A stretch of DNA of 64,000 nt from Balaenoptera acutorostrata (Eukaryota > Chordata > Mammalia > Artiodactyla > Balaenopteridae), in the NCBI RefSeq assembly GCF_949987535.1, contig NC_080082.1, positions 47,964,374-48,028,373 on the forward strand, read 5' to 3'. The notes beneath the pieces are model-generated. The model saw only the letters and a program-made list of their open reading frames with translations, did no database searches and was not told where the DNA came from. Below are positions 57,101-64,000 of the stretch, in pieces. How positions within the stretch are numbered: the first letter of the stretch is position 1; every line of letters starts with the position of its first letter. The position numbers were made by a program, and so were the translations under genes.

Positions 57101-58747
57101 GTTTTCTTCTAAGAGGCTTGTAATTTTAGCTCTCACATTTAGGTCTTTGATCCATTTTGAGTTAATTTTTGTATATGGTATGAGATAAGGGTCCAACTTC
57201 ATTCTTTTGCATGTGGATATTCACTTGTCCCAGCACAATTTGTTGAAAAGATTTTTCTTTCCCTTTTTAATTATCTTGGCACCCTTGTTGAAAATCAAGT
57301 GACCAAAAATATGAGTGCTTATTTCTGGATTCTTAGTTCTATTTCATCCATCTATATGTCTATCCTTATGCTAATACTACACTGTCTTGATTACTGTCTC
57401 TTTGTATGTTTTGAAAAGAGTTTTGAAGTTGGAAATTGTGAGACCTCTACCTTTGTTCCTTTACAAGAATTTTTTGGTTATTCTGCTTCCCTTGAGTTTC
57501 TGTGTAAATTTTAGGATTGAGGTAGGAGGCAGATGGGTCCCTGGGCTGAACAGCTGGTTTTTGTCAAGTGGAATACAATCGAAGCTTTGTTTTCCCTGGA
57601 CACGCCAAGGATGAGGTTAATGGCAGGAGCTGAGCTCTGCTGGAGTAAAGAGATAAGATGACCACTCCTGAGGTCAAGGGAAACTCCCTGACTTCACAGG
57701 TGCAGAAAGACTCCTTGGGGGTCAAAAAGGAGGGGCCATCACCCCATAACAGGTGACGCCAAGCCTCCACAAGCCTCTACGCTGGAATCCATCTTGACAA
57801 AAAGATGTGCACGCATGTTGGGGAGTGTCCTAGAACAAGTCAGATGTGGGAAAAGAAGTAAGAAAATTGGCCAAAGATGTGGAAGAACTGCCCCTATATA
57901 AATGATTTAACCACCTCTTTACTGCACTTTTCCTCATTAGGGAGGATGCCCACAGTCTTTCTCTCCAGGTGTGTATTTCTGCCTTGCTTCTGTCTTAAAT
58001 AAACAAACTGTTTCTCTGTGTGCTTTCTCACTTGTTGTGCTATGTCTCTAATAATAAACTTTGGGCCTGTTTTTACAATTTTTGCCTCTTTGAGAAATTC
58101 ATTTTTCAAATGGGGCAAGGGCCAGGGGAACTTTGCTTCTAGCCTCTAGCCCCTGGTGGTCTAGCAACTAGTATTCCTGGTTTTCATCCAAGCTGCCCAG
58201 GTTCAATTCCTAGGCAGGGAACTAAGATCTCTCTTCAGGACTGCTCACTGCTGTCTCTCCGATACCAGGATCAGCTTGTCAATTTTAGAAAAGAAGTCTG
58301 CTGGGATTTTGATGGGATGGTGTTGAATCTGTAGATCACTTTGGAGGGTATTTTCATAAGAATAGTAAGTCTGCTAATCCATGAACATGGGTTGCTTTTC
58401 CATTTATTTAAGTCTTTTAAAATTTATTTTAACAATATTTTGTAATTTTCAGAGTATAAGTGTTACACTTTTTTGGTTAAATTTATTCCTATTTTGATGC
58501 TTTTGTAAATGCAATTTTCTTCTTAATTTTTTTTCTGGATTGTTCATTGCAAGTGTATAGGAATACTATTGATTTTTAAACTATTGATCTGGTATTCTGC
58601 AACCTTCTGAACTCATTCAGTCTATCCTTTTTTCAGATCCCATTTAAAATTATGAGGGGACACCAGCACATTGTGAGTTCCTGTCACTTCTGTGTGGATG
58701 ACACAAAGGTCCTCAGTGGCTCCTATGACTGCACCGTGAAGCTGTGG
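44784..58747 (+). CDS. WDR88: WDR88, WD repeat-containing protein 88 (first two coding exons; 3' part outside window)
   Basis: Two phase-0 exons (44784-45098 and 58637-58747) join into [15 protein letters not shown] + [18 protein letters not shown], matching the WDR88 N-terminus and first WD40 blade as I recall them. The blade shows the GH dipeptide, [14 protein letters not shown] and a terminal LW; the partner Asp would start the next exon. WD40 repeats form beta-propeller interaction platforms; the role of WDR88 is not established. The N-terminal 105 residues have no recognisable domain. The gene starts about 1.4 kb after the GPATCH1 poly(A) signal on the same strand. No stop or frameshift is visible in these exons. 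I looked for the next blade exon to 64000 and did not see it. Confidence 0.88.
45350..46080 (+). repeat. Old L1/HAL1-like relic, sense
   Basis: Purine-rich sequence with aattatgagagaaaagagaa and ggaaatctccttgggctgaa, the order of an old L1 coding region. The minus-strand open frames here are shadows. Confidence 0.45.
46266..46434 (+). mobile_element. 5'-truncated L1 3' end, sense
   Basis: ctgtacaccagaaactaaca, ctgtaaatcaactatacttc and caataaaataaatttttt are the young L1 3' terminus. A short duplication gtctccc lies at 46259-46265 and 46435-46441. Confidence 0.85.
46673..46846 (-). mobile_element. CHR-related SINE, antisense
   Basis: ggctgcaccaggttttagtt, gagggatctagttcctccaa and ccactagaccaccagggaag. 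Diverged duplication gagatctttccatatt / gaggtctctccgtatt. Confidence 0.88.
46980..47420 (+). repeat. Old L1/HAL1-like 3' region, sense
   Basis: aagtattctctgcctagcca, ggacattttcttcagagctg and gaactggagtaaaaaaaagc resemble L1M/HAL1 3' sequence. Confidence 0.45.
48379..48403. repeat. CCCCG pentamer tract (minus strand GGGGC)
   Basis: Five near-perfect pentamers in tandem within the GC island. On the minus strand it gives repeated GGGG runs that could form a G-quadruplex. Confidence 0.8.
48409..48474. repeat. 33-bp tandem duplication, two units
   Basis: Units at 48409-48441 and 48442-48474 both start gccaggcccc and share cccctgaccggccccacgcc; they differ at about two positions (ccAcc/ccGcc and the last base). 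A candidate small VNTR. Confidence 0.8.
48830..49260 (+). repeat. Unclassified interspersed-repeat-like segment
   Basis: Contains gggagacaacctctcagata, ctcaagttaatgattttagt and cctcaggtgcactgtctgtg, which feel like a known ungulate repeat, but I cannot name the family from sequence alone. Confidence 0.35.
49660..49955 (-). mobile_element. CHR-type SINE (long form), antisense
   Basis: Imperfect 18-bp duplication at 49642-49659 and 49956-49973 (caaaatatgttacaactt / caaaatacgttaaaactt). Confidence 0.93.
50772..50904 (-). mobile_element. CHR-type SINE (short form), antisense, 7-bp TSD
   Basis: Flanked by tgccctt at 50765-50771 and 50905-50911. Body gccatgccacgtggcttgc ... ccaccagggaagtccc. Confidence 0.92.
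51427..51701 (-). mobile_element. CHR-type SINE (long form), antisense, 12-bp TSD
   Basis: Flanked by tctcctttactt at 51415-51426 and 51702-51713. Confidence 0.95.
51797..52098 (-). mobile_element. CHR-type SINE (long form), antisense
   Basis: ggctgcgttgggtctccatc ... ccaccagggaagtcca, preceded by an AT run. Duplication unclear (cagtct on both sides). Confidence 0.92.
52675..52976 (-). mobile_element. CHR-type SINE (long form), antisense, 12-bp TSD
   Basis: Flanked by tgcccacgtgtt at 52663-52674 and 52977-52988. Confidence 0.96.
53230..53925. other. WDR88 intron 1, stretch between L1 blocks
   Basis: Probably further L1 5' sequence in reverse, but I cannot support an assignment; no exon is visible. 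Confidence 0.35.
54552..54853 (-). mobile_element. CHR-type SINE (long form), antisense, 13-bp TSD
   Basis: Flanked by ccacatcttcttt at 54539-54551 and 54854-54866; breaks the L1 ORF2 frame. Confidence 0.96.
55148..55479 (-). mobile_element. CHR-type SINE (long form), antisense, 17-bp TSD
   Basis: Duplication at 55131-55147 and 55480-55496 (ctccagcacttattatt with one mismatch). A (TTA)n run follows the left duplication. Confidence 0.95.
56443..56707 (-). mobile_element. L1 3' fragment, antisense, 7-bp TSD, nested in old L1
   Basis: Flanked by caatatg at 56436-56442 and 56708-56714. Contains gaggtataattgacatacag and taagatgtacaacataatgt, another L1 3' UTR type in reverse. Confidence 0.8.
57518..58267 (+). 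mobile_element. Solo LTR of an endogenous retrovirus, 4-bp TSD
   Basis: A 750-base element starting TG and ending CA, flanked by GGAT at 57514-57517 and 58268-58271, splitting otherwise collinear L1 sequence. It has a TATA-like box (TATATAAA, 57895-57902) and AATAAA (58053-58058). A 4-bp duplication is usual for class I retroviruses. No viral genes are attached. Confidence 0.85.
58637..58747 (+). CDS. WDR88: WDR88 coding exon 2 (first WD40 blade)
   Basis: Thirty-seven codons beginning [15 protein letters not shown] and ending SYDCTVKLW at donor tgg|gtaggt. The GH...LW spacing is that of a WD40 repeat. The acceptor (ccttttttcag) lies next to L1-derived sequence. Confidence 0.92.
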
Positions 58748-58759
58748 GTAGGTGGCCCA

Positions 58760-59680
58760 GTGTTAGGTGGAACCAAAACGTCCCATAAGCTTATGTCTCC
58801 TCTTGTGGAGAGTTCCCCAGTACTGAGTTCCCAGACATTCAAGGATCCCAAAGATTTGGAGTGACCTTTCTGAGCAAAGTGCAAGAAGAAGAAGCAAAAT
58901 GAGGGCTCACCCTAGTTTCAAGTCACCAGAGAGAGATGAGGTTAGTGTGGCAGCTGTCAGCCTGTTAATTTGGAAACAGTGGGAGCAGGGATGGAGACCG
59001 CTGGACCAGGAGCTCACCACCTTTTGTTAGAGGCTGTGCCCGAGACCTACCTGGGGTCTCTGAGCTGTGTTATCTCTCTGGGTCTCCTTCTCATTTGGAA
59101 TATTCAGTTCCATCACAGAGATGGTATTACGGCTAGGCCTAGGTGATCACAAGAGGACAGAAAAGTGGCCAGTCCTGGGACCTATCCATGAAGGGTGATT
59201 GGGAGAGGTAGGCCTGAGCACAGGTCAGTGCCACAAGGGGCAGAGGAACAGGGATGTGATGGTCAGATGAGGTTACAGAGAGGTGGCCACCAAGAACTCT
59301 TCCAAAGTCTTCTGGGCATAGCCAGCAGACCCTAGTGGGCCTGCTTGGGGGCACTGCTGGTCAGTCAGGAGGGGATGAGGAGGGAGCAGGGCTGGGAGAT
59401 GGCAATGGCCATCAGGGGCCAGGCCACAGATGACCGTGTGTCTGGGACAGGGCCCACTGGGAAGGACAGTCAGTTCCGAGTTTTGCTGTCTCATCTGGCT
59501 TCAGGGGCAGGAGGGGGACAGGGCGGAGTGAGTCAAGGCTGGTTCCTGGGTTCTGGTTTGGGTAACTAGGTGGAGGATAGCTCCTTACCCTCCAGATCAC
59601 CTTGGAGGAGCATCTTCTGGGTCATCTTCTGGGTCTTGGTGGGTACCAAGCCAGGCAGACTAGTCAGGAGGGTCTGGGGA
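58760..59680. other. WDR88 intron 2, nothing recognised
   Basis: Unique-looking sequence with moderate GC; no further WD40 exon seen. Confidence 0.5.
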
Positions 59681-59689
59681 CTATCCAAG

Positions 59690-59830
59690 TGGTTCAGGCC
59701 CCACATTAGTGACCTACCAGCTGTTTGACCCTGGGTGGTTACATGACCTCCTGGGCCTCCCTAAACCTCTCCAGGCCTCACAGGATCAGCTGTGTGCTGG
59801 GGCCACCCCAGGGCCTGCCTGGCCCATACC
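59690..59830 (+). repeat. Possible MIR
   Basis: gacctaccagctgtttgacc followed by a cctccctaaacctctccagg stretch has the MIR order but is diverged. Confidence 0.4.
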
Positions 59831-60229
59831 AGGTCCCGACAGACATCCACTCTCTCCTCTTCTGTGGCCCTTATCCATCCCCCATCCCCCCACCCAGCCC
59901 CATGATCTTCTTGTTGGGAAAACCACTGCTTCCTCTGGGAACCCTAAGCCCTATCCCAACCCTCTGGGATGACTGAGAAGGCCTGGGGGTGAGGGGGTCT
60001 CTGCTGGTTGTCATCACCCAGGGGGAGGGAGAATGGTGACTTTCCAAGTGTGCATTTTGCTTTGTCATCTTCAGATGCTTCTCATGTTCTTCTCACCTTT
60101 TGAGTCAGTGGAAGGACTCTCAGGTGTTTCTGTCTATTTTGGCCAGAGGGCTTCTGTCTCTATAAGGGGACATCTGCCTGTTTTCTCTCATTGTCCCAAG
60201 ATTAGGGACCATCCATCAAGATGTCCTTG

Positions 60230-60740
60230 GCTCCCCACAGCGGCCTCACTGCCCCTGCTCCCTGCCTACTCCGTGCCCCATCCAGGACACTGTCACGTCA
60301 GCCTGCCCAAGCGTCCTCAATACCTGACTTGCTCACAGCCTTACCCCCTGCCACCACCTTCTCCAGCTGCCCCCTCCGTCCCTCTGCCATCCTTCACACC
60401 TCCACCCCTAGTTGCAGAATCACTAGTTCTCTGGTCTCCCTGCCTTGGTTGCCCCTCCAATGGTCCTCTTTCCCCCTCCTGGCTCTCTTTTCCCCATCTT
60501 TTTCTCTGCTCCTGCCTCCTCCTGTGGCTCTCCCTGCCCCAGCGGCAGCTCGTGGCGCGAGCCCTCCCTCAGGAGGTGACTAAGCCATTACCCTGCGCAT
60601 CACCTTCTCTGTCACAGTATCTTGGGCAAATGTCTCCTTGCCTCTCCCTTCTCTCCTCCACTCTCATCATCTCCCATCTCCAGTCCTTCCTCTCAACCCA
60701 CCCAAAGCCAAACTTCTGGTTTAATCTTTTAAAAAGGTCC
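60230..60740. other. Pyrimidine-rich stretch in WDR88 intron 2
   Basis: C/T-rich sequence giving a 244-codon open frame at 60033-60767; may be an L2 relic. No gene supported. Confidence 0.35.
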
Positions 60741-60769
60741 CTTTCCCCTAACTGCAGATCACTGTGAAT

Positions 60770-61140
60770 AATTTAGAAAGACCATAGATGTATGAAGAAG
60801 CTGAGAAGAAAATTATCCTTAATCCTGTGCCCAATATCTCTCTAATATGGTACATCTCTTTCCAATCATTGTAAAAAAAAATCACTGGTAGTTTTTCTCA
60901 TACTATGAAGGTAATATGGTTTTATCACCAAAATACATAAAGACACAAAGAAGAAAAAAAACCATCATTCCGTGAACCCTGAGTTAACTACCATGAAAAT
61001 GTTGGAGTGTAGCTTTTCTTTTTCCTGTTCACACATGTACACACACATTTATGAAATTGAAACCATACAGAAAAACTGTTTATATAATCACAATAAACTT
61101 GGGCTACAAATATTGTCACATCTCCTTTATGTTTCTAACC
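60770..61140. repeat. Possible old L1-type relic
   Basis: ttttcctgttcacacatgta and tgaaaccatacagaaaaact are reminiscent of old L1 3' sequence; orientation uncertain. Confidence 0.3.
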
Positions 61141-61855
61141 ACTTATTAGAACCCCTTCCTCCCCATTCATTCAAAGTCCAACCAACATCCCCCCTTAAAT
61201 TATGTGAGTCCACAGAAAGAATTCCTGGTTCCAAATGCCCGGTGAAGGGGGAACTGTCTTTGTCTTCTCACACCCCTAGCCAATGGCGCATTTATTTCAA
61301 GAAACATTCAATACAAAACAGAGGCATTTCCACTGTCTTTGGAATTCACTAACAACATCTGGCTTGTATTGCCGTATATTGAATATCTCCTGCCAAATCA
61401 TTCATGACTGTGCACACTTTCCAAGAGAGTTATCTGTCCATGGTTGCTATTCCTCCTCTTGGCCATATGGCAGCACTACTGAATACTGAACCTGCACAGT
61501 CCCATGGACATCAGTCCATTCTAGTACTGCCCTTAACTGGCCCGGGGCCCTGCACAGACTGCCGTGGGCCTCAGCGCCAGGCCCCACAGTGATCATTTTC
61601 TTAGTTCCCGGACAAAGTTTGTCCTAGAGCAACACACCAGCCAGGGAGGCTGGATCACAGGCTGTCAGAGCCAGCCCTTTCTTCCCAAGCCATGAGGCTC
61701 GTGAGCTGGGCCTCCAGCCTGAATGTGTCCTGCTCCCATGAATTCCTCTTTGGGATCTCTTCCTGTCGGTGGGCTTTGATTAAGGCCTGCTGGGTTCACC
61801 CAAACACAACCCCACCGTTTCAAGTTTCATGGAGCAGGGGTTGGGAGACTGGGTC

Positions 61856-62400
61856 TGTGCAGAAAAGAGTTCTCACAGTAGGCCTGAGACTGCTGTCCTT
61901 GGAAAGGCCCACTGCCAAGGCTGGCCTTGGCTGGCATCTGGGAACTTGACTGGTAAACGGTGTTCTATAATCATATGAATCTTTCCCTAAGTGATAAAGG
62001 GGGTTCACAGACGGTTTGTGCAAACCATGCGGTTGATGCTGTACACCGGCTCTCCTCCTGGGAGTCTGGAATTTTGGTGCATGCTGCAGAGTGTCTGTGT
62101 GACCAGACCCCGATAAAAACCTGGGCCCCGAGGTTCAGGTGTGTCTCCCTGGTAGAGAGCACCTCACACATGTTGTTACAACTGGTTGCTGCAGGAATTA
62201 AGCATGTCCCGTGTGACCCACAGAGAGAGACTCTTGCAAGCAGTGCCTGGTTTCCTCTGGACCTCACCCCATGTACCCTTCCCTTTGCTGATTTTGCTTT
62301 GTGTCCTTTGGCTGTAATAAATCTTAGCCGTGAGCACGACTGTATTCGGAGTCCTGGAGAATCACCAATCCTGGGGGTGGTCTTGGGGACCCCTGACACA
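61856..62400 (+). mobile_element. Solo ERVL-type LTR (MLT2-like), 5-bp TSD
   Basis: A 545-base element starting TG and ending CA, flanked by GGGTC at 61851-61855 and 62401-62405. Contains ccttggaaaggcccactgcc, gttgcaaaccatg-type words, ctgcaggaattaagcatgtc and ctgtaataaatcttagccgt, typical of MLT2-like LTRs. A 5-bp duplication fits ERVL. No internal viral sequence remains. Confidence 0.85.
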
Positions 62401-62409
62401 GGGTCCTTT

Positions 62410-63660
62410 GCCTCCCAGCAGGCTTGGGGTCTTCATGCAAAGTGGTCTCTGCATATCAGGAAGAATTGTCCCAGGCCTGCCCTGGTCAGGCCAAAAGCTC
62501 CCCCCAACCGGGCACCATAATTTCATGTAACAGTGCAAGGCCTTTCTATGAATTCACTGTCTTACTAATAACATTTGTTTCAAGGGGACTTTCCACCCCT
62601 GCTTATCCTGAAAAGCTGTGGACACATTTCTTGCTGAAAGTATTTTATCTCTGCCACAGCATGCACCCTTCGCTTTGGTACCCCGATTGTTCCCATCATA
62701 TTGTCAGTTACTACCCTGCTCTGTTCTCATCGTATTCTGCAGTTATCTCCCTTCAGTGTGATCACAGTTGCTTGGACCCCACTGTTGGGTGTGCTCAAAT
62801 TTGTTTTAACTGCCCCCTTTAGGTGGACACAGACTGTTGCCCGTATGTTTGCCGTCTGTCCCCTATCACACGTGACAAACCTTTTTCACGCATAAGTCTG
62901 GCCACAACTTAGATTATTTCCTTAAGAGAGACCCCTCAGGATAGAATTGCTAGGTCAAACAGTGGGAACTTTTAAAAAGTTCTTGAAAGATCTTGCTAGA
63001 TTTTGTGGTGCCTCTTTGGCCAGTAGAGAATGAGAAAATTACCTGTTTGCAGCTCTGCCCTCAGAGCCGCCTGTTTCCATCGGCCACTGTGGGATCGAGG
63101 GGGAGTTTTCCGGGGATGCCGGCAAGGATGTCCTTCCTGCTTTGGGAGTGGAGGGGAAGTCCTTTTGCCCCTCTGAGCTGGGTGAGAGTCATAGGACAAG
63201 GTTCTCAGGTTCTCAAGGTTCTCAGACAAGCCCAGGGCTGATGCTGAACTCAGTCACAGCTTCAGCCGACACCTCAGTGACCTCTGGCCCTCTCCCCCTC
63301 TCTCCCGCTGATCTGAGGATGCCGTGGATGGATCTATTGTTCGGAATTTTGAGCCGGGGCCCGGAGCTCCTGTTTTAGAATGCAGCGTCACGGCTGACAG
63401 CAGAAGGTGACTTGCCCTCATTTTACTCTGGTCAGGAAAGTGAGAAGGAAGAGCAGGCCAGCACACAGCATGCCCGGGACAGTTCACTGTCTTTTAAGCA
63501 AATGCCCAACCTTACTGCCATATATCGGTCTCATGGTTCCCATCTTTTGCTGTGAGAATCAAGTAGATGTGATAACTCTTTGAAAATTTAAAATGCTAGA
63601 AAGGCAAAATTTATTGTGGCTAAAGCCAGTCTGAATGTTCTTCACGGAGTTTATTTCCTG
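62410..63660. other. WDR88 intron 2, right part, nothing firmly recognised
   Basis: Sequence near 62930-62990 (ggatagaattgctaggtcaa) looks like a short old L1 piece; the rest is unassigned. Confidence 0.4.
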
Positions 63661-63689
63661 CAGTCACACCTGTGCACTGGGTCAGCTGC

Positions 63690-63790
63690 AAGGCTCACTA
63701 GCGATTCAGTCCAGGCCCTCATTTCATAGGGGAAACCGAGACCCAGGAAGCAGAGGCAAGCCCAAGCTGTCACCTGGGGAGCGTCGGGGC
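63690..63790 (+). repeat. Possible MIR fragment
   Basis: cctcatttcataggggaaac then cgagacccaggaagcagagg matches the MIR core loosely. Confidence 0.4.
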
Positions 63791-64000
63791 TGGGAGGCAG
63801 CCTCTGGGATGCACTTGCGTTTACCCCTCACGCAGATGTGAGACGGTCCTTTAAAAGGGGATTTGCTTTAAAGTGGATTCACTTTTATCCTGAGCAGCAG
63901 CTACAAAATTAGTCTACTAGTGAAAACTAGTGTGGGAATTTAAGTTTCGTGAGAATTTATCTTACATAGAGGACAGAGATTGTCACAGAAACATGCAATA

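Larger units (their letters stand above)
53926..58620 (-). mobile_element. Old L1 (L1M-type), antisense, in three pieces
   Basis: Pieces 53926-54054, 56160-57513 and 58272-58620 are collinear L1 when the inserts are removed: gatcgtttccagttcat is resumed by caatttttgattattatgaa after the first insert, and taaattttaggat by cagcttgtcaattttag after the LTR. The right end reaches the splice acceptor of WDR88 exon 2. Confidence 0.82.

Noticed and set aside
60033..60767. A 244-codon + strand open frame
   Set aside because: Pro/Ser/Leu-rich translation of a pyrimidine-rich stretch without domain, splice structure or start context; not WDR88-like.
61960..62520. A 186-codon open frame
   Set aside because: Almost wholly inside the solo LTR at 61856-62400.

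Overview
This is nuclear DNA of a mammal, most probably a cetacean or a very close relative such as hippopotamus. Genes are split by GT-AG introns. The window is crowded with tRNA-derived SINEs of the CHR type (A-box like tggtggcgcagtggtt, B-box like ggttcgagccc, tail cagccaaaaataaataaa), and I saw no ruminant BovB/BovA copies. The CHR family is known from whales and hippos; the exact species cannot be read from the window. There are no prokaryotic operons, CRISPR arrays or plasmid features.

Two protein genes lie head to tail on the + strand. GPATCH1 (a G-patch spliceosome-associated protein) fills about 1-43.4 kb. Coding exons 2-20 are all present, intact and in frame; the first coding exon lies upstream, so the window opens in intron 1. 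The 19 exons encode residues 26-931 if exon 1 supplies the first 24 codons plus one base, which gives exactly the length I recall for human GPATCH1. About 1.4 kb downstream a CpG-rich region starts WDR88, a WD40-repeat protein. Only its first two coding exons are in the window (44784-45098 and 58637-58747); the rest lies to the right. GPATCH1 then WDR88 is also the gene order I recall for human 19q13.11.

Everything else is intronic or intergenic and mostly transposon-derived. I place 27 CHR-type SINEs (7 on +, 20 on -), recent L1 3' fragments with clear target-site duplications, large old antisense L1 blocks, L2, MIR and MER5-type relics, and two solo LTRs with intact duplications (57518-58267, flanked by GGAT; 61856-62400, flanked by GGGTC). 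WDR88 intron 1 is a layered nest: an old L1 broken by a younger L1, which is itself broken by two SINEs, plus an LTR and another L1 fragment. It also holds a GC-rich island at about 47.65-48.8 kb away from any recognised gene start.

I found no convincing new gene system. The items most worth a second look are a recursive-splicing-like CAG|GTAAAC at the start of GPATCH1 exon 16, a weak donor after exon 12, the orphan GC island with a GGGGC-type tract, the L1 that reaches the WDR88 exon 2 splice acceptor, the strand bias of the SINEs, and an L1 with an internal deletion and filler sequence.
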